From assembly GCA_022450665.1 (NCBI GenBank), contig JAKUPQ010000018.1:1-36260 (forward strand): DNA of 36,260 bases, in the 5' to 3' direction. Within the stretch, counting starts at the first letter, position 1; each line of letters opens with the position of its first letter. Source of the DNA: Alphaproteobacteria bacterium (lineage in GTDB: Bacteria; Pseudomonadota; Alphaproteobacteria; Rickettsiales; VGDC01). Made by a program: the position numbers and the translations under genes. Below, piece after piece: positions 16,478 through 25,149 of the stretch. Below the pieces are notes generated by a model. It was given only the letters and a program-made list of their open reading frames with translations, had not been told where the DNA came from and did no database searches.

Positions 16478-17291
16478 GAAGCTGCTCCAAACGTTTGTGG
16501 TGTAGCTGAATAATCTGCGCCGATGTTTCTTCTACCGAGCGGCGGGTGACATCAATAATTGGCCAACGGTGCTGCATGTAATAACGGCGGGACTCGGCAA
16601 TTTCTTTTTTCACCTCGTCCATATCAATATAATTAGTGTGTTCTTCTTGTTTGAGCGAATGCAATCGCGTACGCCGAATTTGCAATAATCGCTCCACATC
16701 TATAGTTAACCCTACCACCAGCGGTTTTTTTAGCGTTTCTAGCTCCTCTGGCAACGGGCATCCTTTTACATAAGGTATATTTGCTGCTTTATATCCGCGA
16801 TAGGCTAAATATATACATGTGGGAGATTTTGAAGTGCGTGATGGCCCAACCAATACTATATCTGATTCGTCCAACTCCCAATGGGCTTGTCCATCGTCAT
16901 GTGCCAATGCATAGTTAATTGCCTCTACACGGCTAAAATATTCGTCATTTAATTCATGCTGTCGTCCGGGAAGATTGCTGGTTTCAATTTCTAGATGAGT
17001 AGCCATTTCGGTAATTATACGCGCAATGGCTGGAATACAAGGCACATTCAGCCGTAAACACTCGGCTTTTAGCTGATCGCGTAATTGTTTATTCACAATA
17101 GTATACAATACCATGCCTTGCTGGTTATGGATTCCGGTGATAACACGTTCCATTTGTGCTTTTGTACGCACCAGCGACCACACATGCTCATCAGCATCAA
17201 TATCTTCAAATTGCGCTAAGGCAGCACGACTTACGCTACACACTGTTTCGCCTGTGGAATCAGAAACCAGATGAAGATGGAATTTTTTCAT
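16461..17291 (-). CDS. ppsR: Pyruvate, phosphate dikinase / PEP synthase regulatory protein
   Basis: A DUF299-family bifunctional ADP-dependent kinase and Pi-dependent pyrophosphorylase. It inactivates and reactivates pyruvate-phosphate dikinase or PEP synthase by threonine phosphorylation. Family motifs are the start FHLHLVSDSTGET, the P-loop-like VGPSRTSKSPTCIYLAYRGYKAAN (the GPSRTSKSP core) and the IDMDEVKKEIAESRRYYMQHRWPIIDVTRRSVEETSAQI end. The length of 276 residues is normal. It is the first gene left of the putative origin, the position its homologue occupies in Caulobacter. No ppdK or ppsA is in the window, so which dikinase it controls is open. Confidence 0.93.
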   Translation of the reverse strand: MKKFHLHLVSDSTGETVCSVSRAALAQFEDIDADEHVWSLVRTKAQMERVITGIHNQQGMVLYTIVNKQLRDQLKAECLRLNVPCIPAIARIITEMATHLEIETSNLPGRQHELNDEYFSRVEAINYALAHDDGQAHWELDESDIVLVGPSRTSKSPTCIYLAYRGYKAANIPYVKGCPLPEELETLKKPLVVGLTIDVERLLQIRRTRLHSLKQEEHTNYIDMDEVKKEIAESRRYYMQHRWPIIDVTRRSVEETSAQIIQLHHKRLEQLLDGAT

Positions 17292-17333
17292 AGCACTTCT
17301 TTAAATTATTTTAGACTGGTGACAACTATGTGC

Positions 17334-17347
17334 ATAACCATGGTTAT
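17334..17347. repeat. 14-bp perfect palindrome at the left edge of the origin
   Basis: ATAACCATGGTTAT is a perfect palindrome whose left arm overlaps the perfect DnaA box at 17329-17337. Each arm (ATAACCAT) differs by one base from TTAACCAT, a form of CtrA half-site. A protein-binding role is inferred. Confidence 0.6.
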
Positions 17348-17631
17348 AGAATTGAGGATAACGCATATCTTCTACTCATACATCCTTTTACCCACAAAAT
17401 GCCCTCCCGTCATCCGCCAATCCATCCGGCTATGGATGAAAAATATGCACATTGTAATTTTTTGGGGATAATTCACCATTGTAAATCTTATCCCCATAAT
17501 TCACATAGTGGAAATATTGAATCATTTAACAAGTGGTTAGATAAGGGCACCGTGAATTTATCACCGATACTGCCTTGCGTATTCATATATGAAAAAATGT
17601 GTATGAAATTGGGGATGCTATTTAATCCCCG

Positions 17632-17640
17632 TTATCCACA
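17632..17640 (+). promoter_or_regulatory. Perfect DnaA box beside the AT-rich tract
   Basis: TTATCCACA, the canonical high-affinity DnaA box, lies about 11 bp before the AT-rich tract at 17651-17692. This is the usual spacing of a DnaA site that nucleates unwinding. Confidence 0.85.
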
Positions 17641-17650
17641 GGTAACCACT

Positions 17651-17692
17651 AGATACTACTATTTAATTAAATATATACTTATATTTATTAAG
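17651..17692. other. Candidate DNA unwinding element
   Basis: A stretch of about 42 bp with only a few G or C, built of TTTAATTAAAT and TATATTTATTAA-like runs, the most AT-rich part of the origin gap. It adjoins the perfect DnaA box on its hemE side. Confidence 0.75.
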
Positions 17693-17732
17693 TAAGCAGG
17701 AAGGGCTTTGACCTTATGGCTTTCAGTGCGTA

Positions 17733-17759
17733 TAACCTGAAGATAGATCACTCAGGTTA
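17733..17759. repeat. Inverted repeat upstream of hemE
   Basis: TAACCTGA (17733-17740), 11 bp, TCAGGTTA (17752-17759): a perfect 8-bp inverted repeat. Centre-to-centre it spans about two helical turns, as for a dimeric regulator. No T tract follows, so it is not a terminator. Its right arm abuts the CtrA-like motif. The binding protein is unknown. Confidence 0.65.
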
Positions 17760-17782
17760 ATTGTTAGTTAAGCAGATATAAA
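17757..17782 (+). promoter_or_regulatory. CtrA-like motif and hemE promoter
   Basis: TTAA (17757-17760), N7, TTAAG (17768-17772) matches the CtrA consensus TTAA-N7-TTAAC except for the last base. It lies over the -35 region of a TATAAA -10 box at 17777-17782. That box is only 9 bp before the hemE ATG, which implies a leaderless or nearly leaderless mRNA. In Caulobacter CtrA binds the origin and the hemE promoter region. Confidence 0.6.
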
Positions 17783-17791
17783 ATTTCCATT

Positions 17792-18826
17792 ATGCGAGAA
17801 AATAAACGATTACTTCGTGCTTTAGACGGCTTGGAAGTAGATAGACCCCCTTTTTGGTACATGCGTCAGGCTGGTAGATATTTACCGGAATATCGGCAAT
17901 TGCGAGCCAAAAGCGGTGGATTTCTGGATATGTGCTATTCGCCGGAAAAAGCAGCCGAGGTTACACTTCAGCCCATACGTCGATTTGATATGGATGCTGC
18001 CATTTTATTTTGTGACATATTGGTAATTCCACATGCATTGGGAATAGGGCTGGATTTTGTGGCCGGAGAAGGCCCGAAACTTGATGCCCATGACACAAAA
18101 GAAAAAATTATGGGTTTGGGACTAACTGACGTGGTTGCCGAGCTAGCTCCTGTTTATGAAGCAGTAGAGTTGATCACACAGCAACTACCTAAAGATAAAA
18201 CTTTGATAGGATTTTGTGGTGCGCCGTGGACGGTAGCCACCTATATCGTCGAAGGGGGATCATCGCGGGACTTTACAAAAACCCGTACCCTCGCCATTCA
18301 AGATCCACAAAGCTTTAGCTATTTAATTGATTTGCTTATTGATGCATCGGTAGCGCATTTAGTCGCGCAGGTGGATGCAGGGGCAGAAGCAGTACAAATA
18401 TTTGATAGTTGGGCAGGAATCTTGCCTGAGGGCGAATTTGAGCAATGGTGCATAACGCCCATGCGCCAACTGATCGATAAATTTAAAGCCATTTGCCCGG
18501 GTGTACCGTTGATTGCTTTTCCTAAAGGTGCAGGAATGCGCTATGCCAGCTATGCCTATGAAACCTCGGCAGATGCGTTGGGTGTGGATATGTCCATGCC
18601 GCTGGATGGAATGCAAATGATTGCAGAAACCACTGTTGTGCAAGGTAATTTAGATCCGTTGCTTCTGGCTTATGATTTGCCTCGGGCGCTGGATCAGGCA
18701 AAAGCCATTTTACATGCCATGGATAAATCCCCGTTTATTTTCAATTTGGGACATGGCGTGATCCAATACACCCCACCTGAACATGTTGAAGCATTGAGTG
18801 CATTGTTGAGGGACTGGAAACCATGA
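17792..18826 (+). CDS. hemE: Uroporphyrinogen III decarboxylase
   Basis: HemE removes four carboxyl groups from uroporphyrinogen III to give coproporphyrinogen III in haem synthesis. The N-terminal signature PPFWYMRQAGRYLPEYR (with the conserved Arg pair) is at about 20-36. GFCGAPWTVATYIVEGG, the catalytic-type QIFDSWAGILPE and the C-terminal NLGHGVIQYTPPEHV segment are present. The length of 344 residues is normal. The ATG has no Shine-Dalgarno sequence (AAATTTCCATT precedes it), consistent with leaderless translation from the promoter just upstream. It overlaps hemH by four bases (ATGA). Its place immediately right of the putative origin matches Caulobacter. Confidence 0.97.
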   Translation: MRENKRLLRALDGLEVDRPPFWYMRQAGRYLPEYRQLRAKSGGFLDMCYSPEKAAEVTLQPIRRFDMDAAILFCDILVIPHALGIGLDFVAGEGPKLDAHDTKEKIMGLGLTDVVAELAPVYEAVELITQQLPKDKTLIGFCGAPWTVATYIVEGGSSRDFTKTRTLAIQDPQSFSYLIDLLIDASVAHLVAQVDAGAEAVQIFDSWAGILPEGEFEQWCITPMRQLIDKFKAICPGVPLIAFPKGAGMRYASYAYETSADALGVDMSMPLDGMQMIAETTVVQGNLDPLLLAYDLPRALDQAKAILHAMDKSPFIFNLGHGVIQYTPPEHVEALSALLRDWKP

Positions 18827-19884
18827 GTGAAGAAAAACCCCGCATTGCCGTAGTGCTATTTAATTTAGGCGGGCCGGATGCGCCGGATGCGGTGCGGCCA
18901 TTTTTATTTAATTTGTTTAATGATAAAGCCATTATTTCTCTGCCACAGCCTTTGCGGTGGTTTATAGCGCGTATAATTTCTGCGAGGCGGGCACCCATAG
19001 CCCGTGAAATTTATGACCATATCGGGGGAAGTTCGCCATTATTGCAGCTTTCGGAAGATCAGGCCGAAGCGCTTAAAATCGCGCTTAGTGATGATTGGGA
19101 TGTAGAAGTGTTTTTGTCTATGCGCTATTGGCATCCCATGAGTTGGCAAACCGCCTTTGCGGTAAAAGCGTTTAATCCGGAGCATATTATCGCTTTGCCG
19201 CTTTATCCCCAATTTTCTACCACCACTACAGGGTCATCCTTTACGGCGTGGCGTAAGGCCGCAAAAAAAGCAAAACTTACCATGCCAGCGAGCTATGTAT
19301 GTTGCTATCCCACAGATGAGGATTTTATCACTGCCCATGCGCAGCTTATTCGTCCGGTTTACGAGGCGGCATGCAAAGCAGCTACAGAATCTTTGGCGCC
19401 ACGTATTTTGTTTTCTGCTCATGGATTACCCGAAAAAATAATCGCTGCGGGGGATCCGTATCAATGGCAAATAGAGCGCACCACACAAGCCGTTATTGAT
19501 GCATTGGCTATCGAGGATTTAGATTATGTAAATTGCTATCAAAGCCGCGTAGGGCCATTGGAATGGATAAAACCTTCCACCGAAGATGAAATTAAACGTG
19601 CCGGATCAGAGGGAGTTCCGCTGGTTGTTGTACCCATAGCTTTTGTGTCTGAGCATTCCGAGACATTGGTGGAGTTAGATATTGAGTATCGCGATCTGGC
19701 AGAAAAACATAACGTAGCTCACTACATGCGTGTACCGGCATTGGGTGTAACAGAGCATTACATAACCTCATTGGCAAATATTTGCCGAAAAAGCTATACG
19801 CAAACAGGGGTGCAACCCGCAGAAGCGCCACCCCGATACTGTGAATTAAATTTATCGCAATGCCCCTGCGTAACTCAAAATTAA
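18823..19884 (+). CDS. hemH: Ferrochelatase, probably [2Fe-2S]-containing
   Basis: HemH inserts Fe2+ into protoporphyrin IX. Family motifs are NLGGPD at the start, SMRYWHP (about 99-105), LPLYPQFSTTTTGS, the ILFSAHGLPEKII active-site His region, YQSRVGPLEWIKP, and FVSEHSETLVELDIEY with the conserved His/Glu. The C-terminus has C340, C347 and C349, a C-x6-C-x-C pattern, plus C160/C161 in the middle. As I recall, the Mycobacterium enzyme uses C158, C332, C339 and C341 to hold a [2Fe-2S] cluster, the same spacing, so a cluster is likely here. The length is 353 residues. It overlaps hemE by four bases, and hemJ follows 12 bp later. Confidence 0.95.
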   Translation: MSEEKPRIAVVLFNLGGPDAPDAVRPFLFNLFNDKAIISLPQPLRWFIARIISARRAPIAREIYDHIGGSSPLLQLSEDQAEALKIALSDDWDVEVFLSMRYWHPMSWQTAFAVKAFNPEHIIALPLYPQFSTTTTGSSFTAWRKAAKKAKLTMPASYVCCYPTDEDFITAHAQLIRPVYEAACKAATESLAPRILFSAHGLPEKIIAAGDPYQWQIERTTQAVIDALAIEDLDYVNCYQSRVGPLEWIKPSTEDEIKRAGSEGVPLVVVPIAFVSEHSETLVELDIEYRDLAEKHNVAHYMRVPALGVTEHYITSLANICRKSYTQTGVQPAEAPPRYCELNLSQCPCVTQN

Positions 19885-19896
19885 TGGAAATTGCTA

Positions 19897-20340
19897 ATGC
19901 AAGAATTTGTAATACAATATTATCTTATCATTAAAGCTCTGCATATTATCGCAGTTATTTCTTGGATGGCGGGATTGTTATATCTTCCACGGCTTTATGT
20001 GTATCATGCAGGATGCACCGTGGGATCAGAAGCATCGCAAATGCTCAAAACCATGGAAAACCGTTTGCTGCGCTATATTATGAATCCGGCAATGATAATT
20101 ACATTTGTGTTTGGCGGATTGCTGTTAACGCAGCCGGAAATATTTTCGAATGGATGGTTGCACATAAAATTATTACTGGTTGTTTTTTTGGCAGGATTTC
20201 ATGGAATGTGCTCGCGTTGGCGCAAAAATTTTGCTGCAGATGCCAATCAAAAAAGCACAAAGTTTTTTCGTGTTGCTAACGAATTCCCCACCATCATTAT
20301 GATAGTTATTGTACTGTTGGCGGTGGTAAAACCGTTCTAA
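19897..20340 (+). CDS. hemJ: Protoporphyrinogen oxidase HemJ
   Basis: HemJ (UPF0093) oxidises protoporphyrinogen IX to protoporphyrin IX in bacteria lacking HemG and HemY. The 147-residue membrane protein has the diagnostic first helix IKALHIIAVISWMAGLLYLPRLYVYH with the conserved His and Arg. Four further or partial helices follow, including MNPAMIITFVFGGLLL and FPTIIMIVIVLLAVV. WLHIKLLLVVFLAGFHGMCSRWRKNF carries further conserved His/Arg positions. The ATG at 19897 is preferred over an in-frame TTG two codons upstream. The order hemE-hemH-hemJ supplies three terminal haem steps, in an unusual order relative to the pathway. Confidence 0.92.
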   Translation: MQEFVIQYYLIIKALHIIAVISWMAGLLYLPRLYVYHAGCTVGSEASQMLKTMENRLLRYIMNPAMIITFVFGGLLLTQPEIFSNGWLHIKLLLVVFLAGFHGMCSRWRKNFAADANQKSTKFFRVANEFPTIIMIVIVLLAVVKPF

Positions 20341-20403
20341 TGGCGGTATGGCAGCAATTTAAGTTGCCATCGACCGTAATTTACGCTAAGGTAAAATTCT
20401 AGC

Positions 20404-20489
20404 GGCGGAAAAGCTGCCGCCAATCCACACATATTTTCGAAAATCCTGCTGCTGAAACACGCTTTCTGCTTTTAAAATTGCAGGATTTT
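20404..20489 (+). promoter_or_regulatory. Structured leader of rho: two tandem hairpins
   Basis: Hairpin 1: GGCGG (20404-20408) pairs with CCGCC (20417-20421). Hairpin 2: AAAATCCTGC (20440-20449) pairs perfectly with GCAGGATTTT (20480-20489). Its 30-nt loop can fold further (GAAA-CACGC-TTTC). Both lie upstream of the rho ATG at 20523 in the 182-bp gap after hemJ. rho is autoregulated in other bacteria, so a control role is plausible but not shown. Confidence 0.55.
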
Positions 20490-20522
20490 ATCCTTACCCC
20501 TCTCAATTACTCCGGTGTGCAT

Positions 20523-21776
20523 ATGAATCTCCAGGAACTAAAACGCAAAACCCCAGATCAATTATTGGAGCTGGCAGATAAACATGGCGTTGAAAATGCC
20601 AGTACCATGCTTAAGCAAGATATTATTTTTGCGATTTTAAAAAATCTTGCAGATCAGGATACCCCGATTACTGGGGACGGCGTGATTGAAGTGCTACCCG
20701 ATGGGTTTGGTTTTTTACGCTCTCCCGAAGCAAATTATCTGGCAGGGCCGGATGATATTTATGTTTCCCCCAGCCAGATTCGTCGATTTGGTTTGCGTAC
20801 CGGTGATACGGTAGAAGGCGATATTCGCGCTCCAAAAGATGGGGAACGCTATTTTGCCCTGCTCAAGGTAGGAAAAATCAATTTTGATGCGCCGGAAAAA
20901 TCCCGCCATAAAATCAATTTCGATAATTTGACGCCAGTTTATCCCGATGAAAAATTACAATTGGATATTGATGATCCAACCAAAGACATCAGCGCACGTA
21001 TCATTGACATTGTATCGCCATTAGGTAAAGGGCAACGTGCCTTGATTGTCGCACCGCCACGTACGGGTAAAACAGTGTTGCTGCAAAATATCGCCCACGC
21101 CATTACCACCAACCATCCTGATGTATTTTTGATAGTGCTGCTTATTGATGAGCGTCCTGAGGAAGTGACTGACATGGCGCGTTCGGTAGATGGCGAAGTG
21201 GTCAGCTCTACATTCGATGAACCTGCTAACCGTCATGTTCAACTCGCTGAAATGATTATTGAAAAAGCGAAAAAACTGGTAGAACACAAACGCGATGTGG
21301 TGATTTTGCTGGATTCTATTACTCGTCTGGCACGTGCCTATAATACCGTTGTGCCTTCTTCTGGCAAAGTGTTGACCGGCGGTGTGGATGCTAATGCATT
21401 GCAACGTCCAAAACGCTTTTTCGGCGCGGCACGAAACATTGAAAATGGCGGCTCACTCTCCATTATCGCTACCGCGTTGATTGAAACTGGTAGCCGCATG
21501 GATGAGGTTATTTTCGAAGAATTTAAAGGTACGGGTAACTCTGAAATTATATTGGATCGTAAACTTTCCGATAAACGCGTATATCCTGCAATAGACATTA
21601 ATAAATCCGGCACACGTAAAGAAGACCTTTTGGTTGATAAAGCTACCCTCACAAAAATCTGGGTATTACGTCGTATTCTGAACCCTATGGGCGTCATAGA
21701 TGCGGCAGAATTCCTACTCGATAAAATGAAAGACACAAAAACCAATGCAGAATTCTTTGAAAAAATGAATTCATAA
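20523..21776 (+). CDS. rho: Transcription termination factor Rho
   Basis: Rho is the hexameric RNA helicase that ends transcription at Rho-dependent sites. With the start at 20523 the product is 417 residues, near the standard length. The N-terminal helical domain ([23 protein letters not shown]) leads into the RNA-binding cold-shock-like fold with DGFGFLRS (about 60-67). Walker A is APPRTGKT (178-185), followed by [26 protein letters not shown] (Walker B) and [20 protein letters not shown] (Q/R-loop region). An in-frame ATG at 20478 would add 15 residues but lies inside the structured leader. The start has no strong ribosome-binding site. hemE-hemH-hemJ-rho is a typical origin-proximal order. 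Confidence 0.97.
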   Translation: MNLQELKRKTPDQLLELADKHGVENASTMLKQDIIFAILKNLADQDTPITGDGVIEVLPDGFGFLRSPEANYLAGPDDIYVSPSQIRRFGLRTGDTVEGDIRAPKDGERYFALLKVGKINFDAPEKSRHKINFDNLTPVYPDEKLQLDIDDPTKDISARIIDIVSPLGKGQRALIVAPPRTGKTVLLQNIAHAITTNHPDVFLIVLLIDERPEEVTDMARSVDGEVVSSTFDEPANRHVQLAEMIIEKAKKLVEHKRDVVILLDSITRLARAYNTVVPSSGKVLTGGVDANALQRPKRFFGAARNIENGGSLSIIATALIETGSRMDEVIFEEFKGTGNSEIILDRKLSDKRVYPAIDINKSGTRKEDLLVDKATLTKIWVLRRILNPMGVIDAAEFLLDKMKDTKTNAEFFEKMNS

Positions 21777-21794
21777 TTGCCAGTCACAGAGGCA

Positions 21795-21813
21795 TTGCAA
21801 TGCTGCATTGCAA
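21795..21813. repeat. Inverted repeat after rho
   Basis: TTGCAATG-CTG-CATTGCAA, a perfect 8-bp inverted repeat with a 3-nt loop, lies 18 bp after the rho stop. On the plus strand it is followed by A's rather than T's, so it is not a canonical forward terminator. It may be a Rho-dependent 3' end stabiliser or a regulator site for mdh. Confidence 0.5.
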
Positions 21814-21879
21814 AAAAAGCACTCGACTGTTAAGAGGTTTTTAACTTTCATGCTCTACTTTGACATTGAAATTCTTTGA

Positions 21880-22887
<1,008 letters not shown>

Positions 22888-22924
22888 CCCGCAGAAAAGT
22901 TGGGTTTTACTTGCCTATGCAGGG

Positions 22925-22971
22925 TTGTGCTGCTAAATCACTATGTTATATTGGGAATCCGCACTAGCGGA
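22925..22971 (+). promoter_or_regulatory. Candidate promoter and hairpin upstream of sucC
   Basis: TTGTGC (22925-22930), 16 bp, TATATT (22947-22952), then a TCCGC-ACTA-GCGGA hairpin (22958-22971) in the early leader, 30 bp before the sucC ATG. The promoter fit is moderate. It suggests that sucCDAB can be transcribed separately from mdh. Confidence 0.4.
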
Positions 22972-23000
22972 AATACAAGAAATTAAAGCGAGATAAGCGA

Positions 23001-24185
23001 ATGAATATTCACGAATATCAGGCTAAAGAAGTGTTGGCAAAATACGGCGTTCCCGTTCCAAAAGGGTTTGTGGCTTACACAGTGGACGAAGCTGTGGAAG
23101 CCGCAAAAAAACTAGGAGGCGGCAAAATGCCTGCCCTTGCTGTGGTGAAAGCGCAAATACATGCAGGTGGACGCGGTAAAGCCGGAGGCGTGAAGCTCGC
23201 CAAATCTGAAGCAGAAGTTCGTGAGCATGCATCAAATATTTTAGGGATGACATTAGTTACGCATCAAACTGGCCCTGAAGGCAAGGAAGTGCGTCGTCTC
23301 TACATAGAAGAAGGCAGTGATATCAAGGATGAGTTATATTTGTCCATCGTAGTAGATCGTGAAACCAGCCATGTTACCTTTATGGTATCATCCGAAGGCG
23401 GTATGGATATCGAAGAAGTGGCAGAGAAAGATCCTGAAAAAATTCACATGGTGGATATTGATCCAGCCTGTGGGTTTCAAGCGTTCCATGCCCGTCAAAT
23501 GGCGTTTGGCCTAGGTCTGAACGGTGCAAAAGCCAAAGCGTTTTCCAAATTTGCCGCCGCGCTTTACACTGCATTTGTAGATACGGATGCTTCGCAGTTG
23601 GAAATTAACCCACTGGTAGTAACAGGCGATGAGCAAATAATTGCATTGGATGCAAAATTCAATTTTGACGAAAATGCCTTGTTCCGTCACCCTGATATTG
23701 CAGAAATGCGCGATGAAGACGAAGAAGAGCCATTGGAACGCCGCGCTGCAAAATTTGATCTGAGCTACATCAAAATGGATGGTAATATCGGCTGTATGGT
23801 GAACGGGGCTGGTCTCGCAATGTCGACCATGGATATTATCAAATTGGTAGGTGGCGAACCTGCAAACTTTTTGGATGTAGGCGGAGGCGCAACAAAAGAG
23901 AAAGTAACCGAAGCTTTCAAGCTTATTTTGTCTGATCCGAATGTAGAAGGTATTTTGGTGAACATTTTCGGTGGAATCATGCGTTGCGATGTTATCGCTG
24001 AGGGCATTGTTGCCGCCGCAAAAGAAGTAAGCCTAGATGTGCCGCTGGTAGTGCGCCTTGAAGGCACCAATGTGGAATTGGGTAAAAAGATTCTTGCAGG
24101 TTCCGGCCTGCCTATCGTATCGGCGGATAACCTTGGCGATGCCGCAGAGAAAATTGTAGATGCAGTGAAACGGGAGGCCGCATAA
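23001..24185 (+). CDS. sucC: Succinyl-CoA synthetase beta subunit
   Basis: SucC with SucD converts succinyl-CoA, ADP (or GDP) and phosphate to succinate, CoA and nucleoside triphosphate. The ATP-grasp N-terminus has [22 protein letters not shown] and [39 protein letters not shown] and LEINPLVV follow. The CoA-ligase part contains [29 protein letters not shown] and [17 protein letters not shown]. The length of 394 residues is normal. Its TAA shares one base with the sucD start (TAATG), so the two subunits are translationally coupled. The ribosome-binding site is weak. Confidence 0.98.
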   Translation: MNIHEYQAKEVLAKYGVPVPKGFVAYTVDEAVEAAKKLGGGKMPALAVVKAQIHAGGRGKAGGVKLAKSEAEVREHASNILGMTLVTHQTGPEGKEVRRLYIEEGSDIKDELYLSIVVDRETSHVTFMVSSEGGMDIEEVAEKDPEKIHMVDIDPACGFQAFHARQMAFGLGLNGAKAKAFSKFAAALYTAFVDTDASQLEINPLVVTGDEQIIALDAKFNFDENALFRHPDIAEMRDEDEEEPLERRAAKFDLSYIKMDGNIGCMVNGAGLAMSTMDIIKLVGGEPANFLDVGGGATKEKVTEAFKLILSDPNVEGILVNIFGGIMRCDVIAEGIVAAAKEVSLDVPLVVRLEGTNVELGKKILAGSGLPIVSADNLGDAAEKIVDAVKREAA

Positions 24186-25060
24186 TGGCTATTATGGTGA
24201 ATAAACATACCAAGGTCATCTGTCAGGGCTTTACCGGCCGTGAAGGAACGTATCATTCTGAGCAGGCGATTGCTTATGGTACGCAAATGGTCGGTGGTGT
24301 AACCCCAGGAAAAGGTGGCACCGAGCATTTAGGTTTGCCTGTATTCGATACTGTGGGAGCGGCAGTTGATCGTACCGGTGCTAATGCGTCAGTAATATAT
24401 GTGCCACCGCCTTTTGCAGCGGACGCAATTTTGGAAGCCATCGACGCAGAAGTTGAGCTGGTAGTATGTATTACCGAAGGTATTCCGGTATTGGATATGG
24501 TCAAAGTGAAGCGCGCACTCACCGGAAGCAAAACCCGCTTGGTAGGCCCTAATTGCCCCGGCGTAATTACTCCGGGCGAATGCAAAATTGGTATCATGCC
24601 CGGGCATATCCACAAACGTGGTACAGTAGGTATTCTGTCGCGTTCTGGTACGCTTACCTATGAAGCGGTGGCACAAACTACGGCTGTAGGACTCGGACAA
24701 TCTACCTGCGTTGGTATTGGCGGAGATCCGGTCAATGGTACGAATTTTGTGGATGTTTTAGAAAAATTCCTCGCCGATGATGAAACCGAAAGCGTTATCA
24801 TGATTGGCGAAATTGGCGGAAGTGCCGAAGAAGAAGCCGCAGAATTTATTAAATCCAGCAAAACCAAGAAGCCTATCGTGGGGTTTGTGGCGGGGCGTAC
24901 CGCTCCTCCGGGCAAACGCATGGGACATGCGGGTGCAATCATTTCCGGTGGGAAAGGCGGCGCAGAAAGTAAAATCGAAGCCATGCGTAGCGCAGGCATT
25001 TTTGTGGCAGACTCGCCCGCAATGCTTGGCAAAACCATGATAGAAGCCCTGAAAGGCTAA
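24185..25060 (+). CDS. sucD: Succinyl-CoA synthetase alpha subunit
   Basis: SucD binds CoA and carries the phospho-histidine intermediate. The CoA-binding Rossmann part starts [26 protein letters not shown]. Other motifs are [39 protein letters not shown], and the phosphorylated H248 in [16 protein letters not shown]. The length of 291 residues is normal. It starts on the last base of sucC, and a structured 90-bp gap leads to sucA. Confidence 0.98.
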   Translation: MAIMVNKHTKVICQGFTGREGTYHSEQAIAYGTQMVGGVTPGKGGTEHLGLPVFDTVGAAVDRTGANASVIYVPPPFAADAILEAIDAEVELVVCITEGIPVLDMVKVKRALTGSKTRLVGPNCPGVITPGECKIGIMPGHIHKRGTVGILSRSGTLTYEAVAQTTAVGLGQSTCVGIGGDPVNGTNFVDVLEKFLADDETESVIMIGEIGGSAEEEAAEFIKSSKTKKPIVGFVAGRTAPPGKRMGHAGAIISGGKGGAESKIEAMRSAGIFVADSPAMLGKTMIEALKG

Positions 25061-25094
25061 TCTGGAGCGCAGGTTTTCGGTGTTGAGTAACGTT

Positions 25095-25147
25095 CACGGT
25101 GCGGCTTAACATCCGCACGTATCAGGGAGATACGGCTTAACCCCGTG
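25095..25147 (+). ncRNA. Candidate structured RNA element in the sucA leader
   Basis: Between sucD and sucA the strand can fold into a compact branched structure. P1 CACGG (25095-25099) pairs with CCGTG (25143-25147). P2 TGCGG (25100-25104) pairs with CCGCA (25113-25117). P3 GTATC (25119-25123) pairs with GATAC (25129-25133). Every pair is Watson-Crick. The motif CGGCTTAAC occurs twice, in the P2 loop region and in the P3-P1 joining region. The only Shine-Dalgarno-like AGGGAG is the P3 loop, and the ATG at 25150 follows directly after P1. I do not recognise it as a known riboswitch class. Confidence 0.5.
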
Positions 25148-25149
25148 TC

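Larger units (their letters stand above)
17292..17791. other. Putative chromosomal replication origin (oriC)
   Basis: A 500-bp non-coding, AT-rich gap between divergent ppsR and hemE, the site of the origin in Caulobacter and related alphaproteobacteria. Two perfect DnaA boxes fit TTATNCACA: 17329-17337 (minus) and 17632-17640 (plus). One-mismatch boxes are at 17353-17361 (minus), 17388-17396 (plus), 17443-17451 (plus), 17463-17471 (minus), 17488-17496 (plus), 17497-17505 (plus) and 17598-17606 (minus). The boxes at 17463 and 17488 are an inverted pair of TTATCCCCA, carrying the TCCCCA core described for weak DnaA sites in Caulobacter. A third TCCCCA core is at 17610-17615 (minus). Small frames in this gap look non-coding. 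Confidence 0.85.

Noticed and set aside
17330-17695. Reading frames of 66 and 121 codons inside the ppsR-hemE gap
   Set aside because: They cover the DnaA boxes and AT-rich tract, lack ribosome-binding sites and have no recognisable domain. The region is better explained as the origin.
20349-20369. TGGCA-N11-TGCCA hairpin after hemJ as a terminator
   Set aside because: The stem is only 5 bp and no T tract follows, so termination is not supported.
21860-21865. TTGACA as the -35 of an mdh promoter
   Set aside because: The hexamer is perfect but no acceptable -10 lies 16-18 bp downstream, so I did not annotate a promoter.
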